In this document: piece by piece, positions 55,165-64,000 of the stretch
Position numbering within the stretch: position 1 is the stretch's first letter
Layout of the letters: every line of letters begins with the position of its first letter
Source: Streptomyces sp. NRRL S-455
Lineage (GTDB): Bacteria > Actinomycetota > Actinomycetes > Streptomycetales > Streptomycetaceae
Direction of reading: 5' to 3'
Assembly (NCBI RefSeq): GCF_000717875.1
Contig: NZ_JOCT01000004.1
Location: 434,001-498,000, forward strand
DNA: 64,000 bases
Program-made: the position numbers and the translations under genes
The notes under the pieces: generated by a model
What the model saw: the letters and a program-made list of their open reading frames with translations, nothing else
Told to the model about the DNA's origin: nothing
Database searches by the model: none

Positions 55165-56361
55165 TCAGGGAGAGGCCGAGCCGGTGACGGTCGTGGGCAC
55201 GGGAGTGCTCGGAGTGCGTGTGCCCTGGGCGGACGGTCCGGCCGTGGACGTCCGGGGCGCGGAACTCGGCGGCGTGCGGCCACCTTCCCCGCCGCCCTCG
55301 TCCATGAGCAGCGCCGCCGCCGACACACCGGCCCCGGCCATCGCGGCGACCAGCAGCGCCGCCACGAGCACGCGCCGTCCGGGCTGGCGGAAGAACGGTT
55401 CGTCCTGGTGGTCCGGGCCGGGCACACCCACCGGCGCCGGCGGTTCGCGATCAGTGACGTCCTGGGATCGTCCACCGTGCGCGTCCCGTTCCACCGGCGC
55501 GTACCCGGGCGGCGCAACCCCCGGCGTACGCCCCGTGTCGAGGAACGCCCGGAGCATCCTCTCCGCCCGGTCCGCGTCCAGCCGCCGGTCCGGATCGCGT
55601 TCCAGCAGGCCCTGTACGACGGGCAGGAGCGGCGCGGCCTCGGCGGGTGGCCGGATGTCGCCGACGACGACCGCGTGCAGGATGCCGCCCAGCGAGTCGC
55701 GGTGGAACGGCGACTCGCCGCTGAGGGCCGCGCACATCAGCGCGCCCAGCGACCACAGGTCGGACTCGGGGCCCGTCCTGGCCCCGGACATCCGCTCGGG
55801 CGCGGTGTACTCGGGCGAGCCGACGAAGGAGCCGTTCTCGGTGAGTGTGGGAGCCCCGGCGACCTGGGCGATGCCGAAGTCGGTGAGGACGACCCGGTCG
55901 GTGCCGGCCTCCAGCAGCACGTTGTCGGGCTTGAGGTCGCGGTGCAGGACCCCGGCCGCGTGGGCGGCACGCAGCGCGCCGAGCAGGTCGACGGCGATGC
56001 GGGCGGCTTCGGCGGCGTCGACCGGACCATGGCCGGCGATACGGTCGGCGAGCGAGCCGCCCTCGATCAGCTCCATGACGATGTAAGGGCGTTCGTCGTC
56101 CTCGACGACATCGTGGACGACGATGATGTGCGGGTGGCTGAGCTGGGCGACGGCCCGGGCCTCGCGCAGCGTACGGTCCCGCTGCCGGCGTGCGTCCGCC
56201 GCGGAGAGCGTCTCGTCGAGGGGGAGCTCCTTGACGGCCACGCCCCGGCCGAGCAGCTGGTCGGTCGCCCGCCAGACCACGCCCATGCCACCACGCCCGA
56301 GTCTGGCCTCGAGCCGGTAGCGGCCCGCGATGACACGCGTGTTGTGTCTCTCGGTCCCCAT
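55165..56361 (-). CDS. Membrane Ser/Thr protein kinase (PASTA-less)
   Basis: Predicted 398-residue kinase with a full catalytic set: glycine loop LGRGGMGVVWRATDQL, VAVKELPLDE, HRDLKPDNVLLEA, LTDFGIAQVAG and TAPERMSGA. A single membrane helix (VLVAALLVAAMAGAGVSAAAL, split by the count limit) near 335-355 leads to only a short Ser/Thr/Pro-rich outer tail, so it lacks a sensor domain. Start is set at ATG 56361 (MGTERHNTRVIAGRYR); ATG 56379 would add six residues. 58 bases from the following kinase gene, suggesting co-transcription. Confidence 0.93.
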   Translation of the reverse strand: MGTERHNTRVIAGRYRLEARLGRGGMGVVWRATDQLLGRGVAVKELPLDETLSAADARRQRDRTLREARAVAQLSHPHIIVVHDVVEDDERPYIVMELIEGGSLADRIAGHGPVDAAEAARIAVDLLGALRAAHAAGVLHRDLKPDNVLLEAGTDRVVLTDFGIAQVAGAPTLTENGSFVGSPEYTAPERMSGARTGPESDLWSLGALMCAALSGESPFHRDSLGGILHAVVVGDIRPPAEAAPLLPVVQGLLERDPDRRLDADRAERMLRAFLDTGRTPGVAPPGYAPVERDAHGGRSQDVTDREPPAPVGVPGPDHQDEPFFRQPGRRVLVAALLVAAMAGAGVSAAALLMDEGGGEGGRTPPSSAPRTSTAGPSAQGTRTPSTPVPTTVTGSASP

Positions 56362-56453
56362 GCGGCCATCATGCCCCACCGGACGGACCGGCTCCGGGGC
56401 GCCGACGCGCGGGTGGCCGAAACAGACAGTCCCTCGTCAGGAGTGCCGCCGGG

Positions 56454-58301
56454 TCAGGGGGTCTTCTCGTGCCAGCCCTGCAGCAGCGACGTGAACTGCT
56501 TGCGTGCCTCGGCCCAGTCCCGGGCGGGTGACGACATGTAGAGCGCGTACTCGGTGCCGTCGCGGGCGACGTACGTCTCCTCGATGGCCCGGCGTGGACC
56601 GGGGAACCTCGTGTCCTTCGCCTGCGCGGTCCAGGTGTACTCCCACTGAGCGCCTTCCCGGTCACGGTAGACGTTGCGCTCGAGGGTGACCCGCTGGTAG
56701 TCGACCAGCCGCTGGAGCTGCTGTTCCAGGTCGAGCTGGTGGGCGTATGGGTCGGCGAAGTCCGGGGAGGTGTCGACGGCGATCCGGACGAAGTGCCGGC
56801 CGCCGTCGGGCGTGTAGTCGATCTGCTTGAGCTCGCCCTCCCCGTCGTAGACCTTGCGCTTCCAGCCCTTGGGCAGGTAGAGGCTGAAACCCGCGGGGTC
56901 GTCGTGGCGGGTCCAGCTGGCGGGAACCGTTCCCCCCGGCCGCTGCGCGCTCGCGGAACTCGGCGAGCCGGAGGGGCCGGCCTGCGGCTGGTGGTCCCGG
57001 TCGAACCGCTGGAGCACCACCGCGGTGCCGCCGCCGATGATGGCCGCGAGGGCGACGACCAGGGCGAGGCTCCGAAGCCGGCGGCGCCGGCCCGGGCCGG
57101 CCGGCTGGGCACCCGTCGCCGTCGGGCCGACCGTGGTGGGGCCGGTCACCTGGGGCACGGGGCCCGAAGCCGTCGCAGTGCCGCTCAGGTGGGTACCGGT
57201 CGTCGGCGTCCCCGCCGCCGGGGTGCCGGCCAGCGGCGGGAGGGGCGTCCCGGTGTGCGATCCCGACCCGGTGCCGAGCGTGCCCGTGCCGACCGCACCG
57301 GCACCGGCCGTACCCGTACCGGCCGCGCCGGCGCCCGCCGTACCCGTACCGGCCGTACCCGTACCGGCCGTACCCGTACCGGCCGTACCCGTACCGGCCG
57401 TACCCGTGCCGCTGTGGACGTTCCGGTACGGCGTTCCTCCGTACTGCGTCGGCACATACGCCTGCGCCCCGCTCGGCCGCCGCCCCTCCGCCGCCTCGGC
57501 GAGCATCTGCTCGGCCTCGGAGACGTCGGGCCGGGTGGCCGGGTCCTTGCGCAGCAGGGCCGTGATGACGGGTGTGAGCGGACCGGCGTGCCGCGGCTCG
57601 GCGGCTTCCTCCTCGACCACGGCCTGCATGGTGGTCAGCGGTGTGGTCCGGCGGAACGGCGAGCGGCCCTCGACCGCCGTGTAGAGCGTCGCGCCGAGCG
57701 CCCACAAGTCGGAGGACGGGCCCGGGTCGTGGCCGCGCACACGCTCGGGCGCCAGGTAGTCGACCGAGCCGACGACCTCTCCGGTCCGGGTGATGGTCGT
57801 GTCGCCCTCGATCTGGGCGATGCCGAAGTCGGTGAGCAGGACCCGTCCGTCCCGGCCGAGGAGAACGTTGCCCGGTTTGATGTCGCGGTGCAGGACGCCG
57901 GCGGTGTGCGCGGCGCGCAGGGCCCGCAGCACCCAGAGGCCGACGCGCGCCGCCTCGCGCGGTTCGACGCGCCCCTCCTCCTTGACCGCGTCAGCCAGGG
58001 AGCGGCCCTCGACCAGCTCCATCACGATCCAGGGGCGGCCGTCGTGCTCCAGCACGTCGTGCACGGTGACGACCGCGGAGTGGTTGATCCGCGCGGCGGC
58101 CCGCGCCTCGGCCCGGGTGCGCGCCAGCAGGATCGCCTGCTCGCTCTCGGAGACGTAGAGGGCTGCCGTCAACTCCTTGATGGCGACGGACCGGTGCAGC
58201 ACCTCGTCATGGGCGCGCCACACCCGGCCCATGCCGCCGCTGCCGATGGAGTCGGCGAGCCGGTAGCGGCCCGCGACGAGCTGGCCCTGCATCTGATTCA
58301 C
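56454..58301 (-). CDS. Membrane Ser/Thr protein kinase with Gly-Thr-Ala repeat linker
   Basis: Predicted 615-residue kinase. The catalytic domain is at about 5-270 (IGSGGMGRVWRAHDE, VAIKELTAAL, HRDIKPGNVLLGR, LTDFGIAQIEG, LAPERVRGH). The linker contains a perfect tandem TGTAG/GTGTA repeat (57304-57410 in DNA, a 15-base unit). A membrane helix near 410-430 precedes an extracellular domain with FSLYLPKGWKRKV and WTAQAKDTRFPGPR, similar to the outer domain of the 61100 kinase. GTG start at 58301 (or ATG 58292). Confidence 0.92.
   Translation of the reverse strand: MNQMQGQLVAGRYRLADSIGSGGMGRVWRAHDEVLHRSVAIKELTAALYVSESEQAILLARTRAEARAAARINHSAVVTVHDVLEHDGRPWIVMELVEGRSLADAVKEEGRVEPREAARVGLWVLRALRAAHTAGVLHRDIKPGNVLLGRDGRVLLTDFGIAQIEGDTTITRTGEVVGSVDYLAPERVRGHDPGPSSDLWALGATLYTAVEGRSPFRRTTPLTTMQAVVEEEAAEPRHAGPLTPVITALLRKDPATRPDVSEAEQMLAEAAEGRRPSGAQAYVPTQYGGTPYRNVHSGTGTAGTGTAGTGTAGTGTAGTGTAGAGAAGTGTAGAGAVGTGTLGTGSGSHTGTPLPPLAGTPAAGTPTTGTHLSGTATASGPVPQVTGPTTVGPTATGAQPAGPGRRRRLRSLALVVALAAIIGGGTAVVLQRFDRDHQPQAGPSGSPSSASAQRPGGTVPASWTRHDDPAGFSLYLPKGWKRKVYDGEGELKQIDYTPDGGRHFVRIAVDTSPDFADPYAHQLDLEQQLQRLVDYQRVTLERNVYRDREGAQWEYTWTAQAKDTRFPGPRRAIEETYVARDGTEYALYMSSPARDWAEARKQFTSLLQGWHEKTP
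57304..57410 (-). repeat. 15-base tandem repeat inside a kinase linker
   Basis: About five perfect plus two degenerate copies of the unit GGCCGTACCCGTACC encode a Gly-Thr-Ala repeat in the linker between kinase domain and membrane helix. Such arrays change copy number readily. Confidence 0.85.
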
Positions 58302-58459
58302 GTTGCCCCGCAATGGTCTTGACAGGGTCAGCGTAAGGACCTGCCCTCCCTCAGGGAACAAGCGGGGTGCCACGGTGACCGCACTGTGACGGTTGTCGTC
58401 TGCCGGGACGGGAGGCGACCAGCTGTTGAACTACCGCGTACCGTCGGCGCGCCGGATGC

Positions 58460-60991
58460 TCAGCGGGTCGCCTTGTAGGTCGCCGCCGCCTGCTCGTACA
58501 GCCTTGTCACCTCGTCCCGTTCGGCCTCCGGACCGCGCAGCTGGACCACGTGGTACCGCCCGTCGACGAGCATCGCGAGGTTGCGCACGTACAGTTCGCC
58601 CCCGTCGGCGCCGGTCCAGGTGAACTGTCCCTCGGCCATGGTCCGTCCGCCGACCTGGATCGTCTTCAGCCCGGTGGAGGTGGCCCAGCTGGAGTCGCGG
58701 TAGGGCTGCAGCTCGCGTTCCCTCTCCCGCTGGTATGCCATCGGATCGCTGCCGTACTCCGACGCGCTGTCCCGGCCGGGCACGACGATGAGCTCGAAGT
58801 CGCCCTTGGCGTAGACGACCTGGCCGCTCGCGTTCCGCGGGGTGCGGTCCCAGCCCTTGGCGACGGCGACCTGGAAGCCCGCCGAGTCCTTGCGCAGGGT
58901 GAAGCCCCCGGCGATCTCGGGGCCGGTGGTCTGCGTCTCGGTGGAACCGGTCGAGCTCGACGGGCTCCCCTCCGGCTCGGGCGACGTCTGGTCGGGCCGG
59001 GGCTCGCTGCTCGCGTCCGGCTCGGGCGCCTGGCTGACCTCACCGGCGGCCCCGGTCCGGTCCGTGCCGTTGGCGCCGTCGGTCCCCGACTTGGGCATGA
59101 AGAGCATGGCGTAGGCGATCGCCGCGGCCATCGCGAGCAGGACGAGCAGGAGCAGGGTGCGGCCGAGGCGGTGCGGCGACCGGGACTCCTTGGCCCGCTT
59201 GTGCCGCCCGTGGTGCGCGGGCAGCCCGGCCCGCCGCCTGCGCACGAGCTCGCCCCGGCGGCGTACGACGGGCAGCCGGCTCGCGTCGGCGGGGGGCGCG
59301 GCGACGACGTGCACACCGGCCTCCGGCTCGGGCGCCGACCGTACGAGCGAGCGCAGCCAGCCGCGCAGTTCCTCGAAGTCGGGGCGTTCGGTGGGGTCCT
59401 GGCGCAGCAGCGACTCCACGACCGGCCTGAGCGGCCCGCACTCCTCGGCGTACGCGGGCGGTTCGGCGCACACCATCTGCACCAGTTCGGCCGTCGACTC
59501 CTCCGGGTAGGGTGCGTGCCCCTGTACGGCCCGGAAGAGCAGCGCGCCGAGCGCCCACAGGTCGGTCGCGGGACCGATCGGCGCGGCCAGCTGCCAGTTC
59601 TCGTGCACGGGCCCGGCCTGCTCCGGTGCCCAGCGTTCCGTCACGGGCCCCACCACGGCCATCCGCGCCTGCCGCGCCCGCTCGGCGGCGAGCGCCGTGG
59701 CCGGGCCGCGCCGGGGTGCGGGGGTGTGGGCGACCAGGTCGTCCCACCGGGTGGGCGACTCCTGGTCGGTGGTGTCCGAGGCCGGGGGGAGGGCCGCTTG
59801 CTCCTGACTCCGTGGCGCGGGCCCGCCCCGCGGTGTGGCGCCGTGCCAGGCGGTCGTCCCGGGGGCGCCGCGCACGCCGTAGGGGTCGGCTATCTGTCCC
59901 GGCGGGCCACCGGACCCCGTGCCCTGCCCCGGGACGTACGGCGACTGGGCCGAGCCGCTGCCGTACGGCGCGGGCCCGTTGTCCGGGGCGGGACGGGCAC
60001 CGGGCAGCGCCCGGTCGCTCTGCTGTGCCTCCTGCACCCGGGCGGCGGCCCGGGCACCCGCCCGGTATGCCGCGATGGCCCCGGCCCGCGCGGCCCGTGG
60101 GTCATCGCTGTCGTCCGCGTTCCGTCGGGCCGGGACGGCTGGGCCCCCACCCGCCGTGCCGCTCCCGGATCCCGGCAGCCCCCGGGACTCGCGGGCCTCG
60201 ATGGCGGCACGCCGCGCGGCCTCGGGGTCGGCCGAACCAGCCACGCCGCCCGGGCCACCGACGCCGTTGACCGGCCCGGAGGGAACGCTCTCCGTACCCG
60301 TCCCCTGTCCGCCGGGCTCGTCGAAGGCGGGGACCGGAACCGGGTCGTATCCGCACAGCGCCTCCTCCGCCGCGCCCACCGCCAGCCCGGTCAGCATGAC
60401 CCGGCCGTCGTCGCAGACGAGCACCGTCCGGGCGGTGACGTTGCGGTGCACCCAGCCATGGGCGTGCAGCACCCGCAACGCCATGAGTACGTCGGAGGCC
60501 ACCTCGGCCGCCCGGTACGGCGTCAGCGGCTTCTCGGCGAGCAGCGCCGCCAGCGGGCGAGCGGCCACCAGCTCGCTGACGATCCACAGCGAACCACCCT
60601 CGGCGAACACGTCGAAGACCTGGTCGAGTCGCGGATGGTCGGGAATGGCCGCCGCGGCCTGGGCGGCCTCGACCGCGCGCCGTACCACCGGATCCGTGGG
60701 CCGACGGGTGCCCGGACGCCCGCCGGGCCGCCGCGCGCCGGCGTCACGTGCCGTGAATCCGTCGGGCAGCCCTTCCGCGTCGAGGACCTCCGCCTCGACC
60801 ACCTCCGGCAACGGCACCTGCCTGACCAGGACTTCCTGACCGCTGTAGGTGTCGAAGGCCCGGCTCTCGGTGAGTTCGTACTCGTCGGACGGCGGAAGCG
60901 GCAGGCGGTAGCGGTCGGCGAGAACCCGTCCCGCGTAGTCGTCCACGATGCCTCCCCCGGCAGCCTGGTCGGTCACATCCGTTCGCCCCAC
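58460..60991 (-). CDS. Membrane pseudokinase (kinase fold without catalytic residues)
   Basis: Predicted 843-residue protein with a kinase-like N-lobe and C-lobe but no catalytic residues. The strand-3 Lys is Arg (EVLVRQVPLPEV), HRD is HRN (GWVHRNVTARTVLV) and the DFG position reads LTGLAVG. A 200-residue disordered Gly/Pro/Ala insert splits the C-lobe, which resumes at PIGPATDLWALGALLFRAVQ. A membrane helix (TLLLLVLLAMAAAIAYAMLF) precedes an extracellular domain. Flanked by active kinases, it may act as a scaffold or regulator of them (inference). GTG 60991 is used. Confidence 0.88.
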   Translation of the reverse strand: MGRTDVTDQAAGGGIVDDYAGRVLADRYRLPLPPSDEYELTESRAFDTYSGQEVLVRQVPLPEVVEAEVLDAEGLPDGFTARDAGARRPGGRPGTRRPTDPVVRRAVEAAQAAAAIPDHPRLDQVFDVFAEGGSLWIVSELVAARPLAALLAEKPLTPYRAAEVASDVLMALRVLHAHGWVHRNVTARTVLVCDDGRVMLTGLAVGAAEEALCGYDPVPVPAFDEPGGQGTGTESVPSGPVNGVGGPGGVAGSADPEAARRAAIEARESRGLPGSGSGTAGGGPAVPARRNADDSDDPRAARAGAIAAYRAGARAAARVQEAQQSDRALPGARPAPDNGPAPYGSGSAQSPYVPGQGTGSGGPPGQIADPYGVRGAPGTTAWHGATPRGGPAPRSQEQAALPPASDTTDQESPTRWDDLVAHTPAPRRGPATALAAERARQARMAVVGPVTERWAPEQAGPVHENWQLAAPIGPATDLWALGALLFRAVQGHAPYPEESTAELVQMVCAEPPAYAEECGPLRPVVESLLRQDPTERPDFEELRGWLRSLVRSAPEPEAGVHVVAAPPADASRLPVVRRRGELVRRRRAGLPAHHGRHKRAKESRSPHRLGRTLLLLVLLAMAAAIAYAMLFMPKSGTDGANGTDRTGAAGEVSQAPEPDASSEPRPDQTSPEPEGSPSSSTGSTETQTTGPEIAGGFTLRKDSAGFQVAVAKGWDRTPRNASGQVVYAKGDFELIVVPGRDSASEYGSDPMAYQRERERELQPYRDSSWATSTGLKTIQVGGRTMAEGQFTWTGADGGELYVRNLAMLVDGRYHVVQLRGPEAERDEVTRLYEQAAATYKATR

Positions 60992-61099
60992 GGTCCGTTC
61001 CGGCTGCGCACGGTCCGTAAATATTCACGATACGTGCCGCAGGCAACCCACATCGTGAGGATGCCAGATCTGGCTCCCCAAACCCGGGAGCGCTCATGC

Positions 61100-63139
61100 T
61101 CAGGACTTGGGTTCGAAGGTCTTCGTCAGCGTCCGCCACGTCTGCTTGCGCAGCTGACCGTCCCAGTCGGCCGCCTTCGCCGTGTACATCAGCGCGTAGC
61201 CCTGCCGGTCGTCGACGACGAAACCGCGGTCTATGGTCCGGTACTTGGTGCCGCCCTCGACATAGGTGAACTCCCAGTCGGCTGTGTTCCAGCCGCGGTA
61301 GTCCACCTCCTCTATGCGGATCTTCTTGTACTGCGCGCGCTGCATGTAGCGCTCCTGGTTCTTCCAGTCCGCCACCGGGTCGCCCTTGGGCGTGGACGTC
61401 CAGGCGATGAGCAGCTTCTGCCCGTCGGGCCCGGTGAACCGGTCGCCCGCGGCGCCGGTGGACTGGTACCTCCACCCCTTGGGGAGTCCGATGGAGTAGC
61501 CCTGGCTGCCCTGGTGCGTCGACTGTGCCGCGGTGCCCTTCCCGGCGGCTCCGCCGTCCGCGGCTCCCGAGGAGCCGCCCGTCGGCGTGGGGTTCGAGGC
61601 GGGGCCGGACGGCGCGGGCTGCTTCGCCGTGCTGTCGGTGCGTGTGCTGTCGCTCTCGTCGCCCTTGGTGTCGGCGCTGCCCGAGGCGGTGGCGACGGTC
61701 TTTCCGCCGCTCTCGCCGGGTGCGGCTCCCTTCGAGCCCTTGCCGTCCCCGCTGAACGCGATGGCGAGCACGGTTCCTATCACGGCGAGCGCCACGACCA
61801 CCGCGATGATCATCAGGGTGCGCCGCGGCACCACGTCGGTGAGCGGCGCCCTCGGCGCGGGCCTCGGCGGCAGGTCCGGCGGCGGCACCACGGGCCATCC
61901 CGAACTCCGCCCCCCGGGCGCCGCCTTGGTCCCCTGCCCGTTCCGCTCACCGGCCCCGGCAGCCGCCCCTGCGGCCGGCCCCGTGCCCGGCTTCTTCGAC
62001 GCGGACGCTCCCGAGTCTCCGGCCGGGGTCGTCTCGTCGTCCGGCCCGGAGGAGGCCGTTTCCTCGTCCGGCTCGGTGCGGGCGGCGGCCGACGCCCCGG
62101 CCGTCCCCGCCGCGGCCTTGCGCACGGAACGCAACGCCCCGCGCAACCGCTCGCCGGCCTCCTCGCCCCGCTTGCCCTTGACCCCCGCCGAACTGCCCTT
62201 GCCCGAGGACTCGTCCGGCTGGGCCGGCAACGGCACCACCTTCGTCGCGTCCATCGGCTCCGGCTCGTCCGGCTCGGCCGAGCGCAGGACCGAGTTCAGC
62301 ATCGCGCGGGCGCCCGCGTCGTCGAGCCGCTTGGCGGGATCCTTGGTGAGCAGACCGTGGATGACGTCCTTCAGCGGGCCCGCGTTCTTGGGCTCCTCCA
62401 ACGGCTCGGTCATCACCGCCGTCAGAGTCGCTATGGCCGACCCCTTGTCGTACGGCGGAGCGCCCTCCACCGCCGCGTACAGCAGACCGCCGAGCGACCA
62501 CAGGTCGGCCGCCGGGCCCGGCTTGTGCCCGCGCGCCCGCTCCGGGGAGATGTAGGAGGGCGCGCCCACGAGCATGCCGGTCGAGGTGATGGACGGGTCG
62601 CCCTCGACCTGGGCGATCCCGAAGTCGGTGAGCACGACCCGGCCGTCCTCGGCGATCAGCACGTTCGACGGCTTCACGTCGCGGTGCAGGATGCCCTCGC
62701 GGTGCGCGGACCGCAGCACGTCCAGGACGGCGAGCCCGACCTCCGCGGCCCGCTTGGGCTCGAGCAGGCCGTCCTCCCGGATGACCTCGGCGAGCGACTT
62801 GCCCTCGACGAGCTCCATCACGATCCAGGGGCGGTCGTCCTCCTGGACGACGTCGAAGACCGTCACGGCGCTCTTGTTGCGGATCCGTGCGATGGCCTTG
62901 GCCTCGCGCAGTGTCCGCGTGATCAGCCGCCGCTTCTCCTCCTCGTCGATGTTCGACGGGAACCGCAGCTCCTTGACGGCGACCGTGCGCCCCAGGGTCT
63001 CGTCCTGGGCCCGCCACACCGTGCCCATGCCTCCGCGGCCGAGCACGTCGCCCAGCCGGTAACGCCCCGCGAGGAGACGCTCCCTGTTGTCCTGACGAGT
63101 GTCCTGACGAGATGTGCCCGCCCGCTCCGCCTCCGACAT
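61100..63139 (-). CDS. Membrane Ser/Thr protein kinase
   Basis: Predicted 679-residue kinase with complete motifs (GRGGMGTVWRAQDE, VAVKELRFPSN, HRDVKPSNVLIAE, LTDFGIAQVEGD, ISPERARGH). A long disordered linker and one membrane helix (IIAVVVALAVIGTVLAIAF) near 465-485 lead to an extracellular domain with YSIGLPKGWRYQS and IDRGFVVDDRQGYALMYTAK. ATG 63139 (MSEAERAGTSRQD) has GAGGGGACG before it. First of the five kinase genes in transcription order, and divergent from the serine hydrolase at 63312. Confidence 0.94.
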   Translation of the reverse strand: MSEAERAGTSRQDTRQDNRERLLAGRYRLGDVLGRGGMGTVWRAQDETLGRTVAVKELRFPSNIDEEEKRRLITRTLREAKAIARIRNKSAVTVFDVVQEDDRPWIVMELVEGKSLAEVIREDGLLEPKRAAEVGLAVLDVLRSAHREGILHRDVKPSNVLIAEDGRVVLTDFGIAQVEGDPSITSTGMLVGAPSYISPERARGHKPGPAADLWSLGGLLYAAVEGAPPYDKGSAIATLTAVMTEPLEEPKNAGPLKDVIHGLLTKDPAKRLDDAGARAMLNSVLRSAEPDEPEPMDATKVVPLPAQPDESSGKGSSAGVKGKRGEEAGERLRGALRSVRKAAAGTAGASAAARTEPDEETASSGPDDETTPAGDSGASASKKPGTGPAAGAAAGAGERNGQGTKAAPGGRSSGWPVVPPPDLPPRPAPRAPLTDVVPRRTLMIIAVVVALAVIGTVLAIAFSGDGKGSKGAAPGESGGKTVATASGSADTKGDESDSTRTDSTAKQPAPSGPASNPTPTGGSSGAADGGAAGKGTAAQSTHQGSQGYSIGLPKGWRYQSTGAAGDRFTGPDGQKLLIAWTSTPKGDPVADWKNQERYMQRAQYKKIRIEEVDYRGWNTADWEFTYVEGGTKYRTIDRGFVVDDRQGYALMYTAKAADWDGQLRKQTWRTLTKTFEPKS

Positions 63140-63311
63140 GCGTCCCCTCATACAACCCGCCCTGACAGAGTCTCCATTGTCTCTCACCCGACAAGTGCCC
63201 AGCGCCCAGGGGCCCCCTGCCGCCCCCGCGCGGTCCGGCCCCGACGGGAACCCGGGTGCGTCCCGCCTCGCGCCACCCTGCATGATGGGCCCCGAACTGG
63301 GAGGAGCCCGC

Positions 63312-64000
63312 ATGCCGCCGTTTCGGACATTGCCGGCCCTGCCCGTGGCAGTCGCCCTCCTCGGACTGCCCCCGGCCGACTCCTCGGCCCTCTCGCCGCC
63401 GCCCGCGGACGCGGTGCTCCCCCTGCTGGTGCCCCGGGACGCGGAAACCGCCGCGGCCCTCCTGACCCGGGAGGGAACCGCCACCCGCTATGCCCACGCC
63501 GGGCAGGGAATCGCCCGGTCGGACCACTTCCGCGCCGGCAGCGTCACGAAGACGTTCATCGCGACGGTCGTGCTGCAACTGGCGGCCGAGCACCGGCTGT
63601 CACTGTCCGACACGGTCGAGCAGCATCTGCCCGGCCTGGTGCGGGGCGCGGGCAACGACGGCCGCTCGCTGACCCTGCGCTCCCTGCTCACCCACACCAG
63701 CGGCCTGTACGACTTCACCGCGGACACCGGCGGAACCGCACCCGTCACACCCCGTCAGGCCGTACGCATCGCCCTCACCCACCCTCCGGCCGAACTCGGC
63801 CGCTTCTCCTACTCGAACACCAACTACGTCCTGCTCGGCCTGGTCATCCGGCAGGTCACCGGCCGCTCGTACGCCACCGAGGCCGAGCGCCGCATCCTCA
63901 CTCCGCTGCGTCTGACGGGCACCTCCTTCCCCGGCTCCCGCTCCTCCCTGCCCTCCCCGCATGGCCGCGCCTACGCCGCCGACGGAACCGACGTCACCGA
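63312..64000 (+). CDS. Serine hydrolase, beta-lactamase/D-Ala-D-Ala carboxypeptidase type (partial)
   Basis: Plus-strand frame of 229 codons that starts ATG at 63312 after GGGAGGAG and is open to the window end. Signal peptide is about 1-28 (LPVAVALLGLPPADSSA). The class C motifs are present: SxxK as FRAGSVTKTFIATVVLQLAA (Ser and Lys close to residue 77) and YxN in RFSYSNTNYVLLGL. It belongs to the AmpC/DD-peptidase-like family, which includes esterases; the true substrate is unknown. The C-terminal KTG-like motif lies beyond the window. Confidence 0.9.
   Translation, partial: MPPFRTLPALPVAVALLGLPPADSSALSPPPADAVLPLLVPRDAETAAALLTREGTATRYAHAGQGIARSDHFRAGSVTKTFIATVVLQLAAEHRLSLSDTVEQHLPGLVRGAGNDGRSLTLRSLLTHTSGLYDFTADTGGTAPVTPRQAVRIALTHPPAELGRFSYSNTNYVLLGLVIRQVTGRSYATEAERRILTPLRLTGTSFPGSRSSLPSPHGRAYAADGTDVT

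Overview
The window is chromosomal DNA from a high-GC actinomycete, almost certainly a Streptomyces. The evidence is very high GC at third codon positions, frequent GTG starts and GGAGG-type ribosome sites. Gene order also matches the conserved core of Streptomyces chromosomes as I remember it: mdh, folD, purHN, sucCD, a small mutase subunit, pcrA, NlpC/P60 hydrolases, chorismate mutase, guaA and a Ser/Thr kinase array. I saw no rRNA, tRNA, insertion sequence, prophage or CRISPR array.

Layout. 1-16 kb holds central metabolism: a partial aldehyde dehydrogenase, mdh, an XRE/DUF2690 membrane regulator, folD with a DUF3017 partner, an RDD membrane protein, purN-purH, a DUF6350 membrane protein, an XRE/sigma-like fusion, sucC-sucD and a secreted proline-rich protein. 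16.7-25 kb is a compact five-gene cluster of MoxR-type AAA ATPase, DUF5682 and VWA protein on the minus strand, with a SWIM zinc-finger protein and DUF5691 on the plus strand. The two arms diverge from one short promoter region. 25-36 kb has an icmB-like cobalamin-binding subunit, a lipase, an M23 peptidase, pcrA and two NlpC/P60 hydrolases, one behind a c-di-AMP (ydaO-class) riboswitch. 36-41 kb has a small foreign-looking patch (broken TetR gene plus GNAT acetyltransferase) followed by a PspC-domain two-component system and a divergent PspC/LiaF-like protein. 41-53 kb carries DoxX, an aldolase-family protein, guaA, chorismate mutase, a sortase-type surface protein, a GMC oxidoreductase and an aldehyde dehydrogenase. 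53.4-63.1 kb is a run of five kinase-like genes on one strand. The window ends in a partial beta-lactamase-type serine hydrolase at 63312 that runs off the edge.

Most interesting points. (1) The five-gene AAA/VWA cluster has back-to-back copies of TTGTCAGTG in its divergent promoter region. The plus copy matches the LexA-independent DNA-damage (RecA-NDp/PafBC) promoter pattern completely, and pcrA in the same window has a near match. (2) Chorismate mutase is preceded by a leaderless 23-codon ORF with Phe-Val-Phe-Thr-Tyr codons, then an 11-bp terminator hairpin, which is the architecture of a Phe/Tyr attenuator. (3) A 270-base stretch after chorismate mutase folds into five consecutive hairpins and may be a structured RNA. 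(4) Three perfect hairpins stand between the divergent icmB and lipase genes, where terminators are not expected. (5) One of the five kinases lacks all the key catalytic residues, and another has Arg in place of the ATP-binding Lys.

Protein family assignments come from reading motifs and from memory of the families. No database search was possible.
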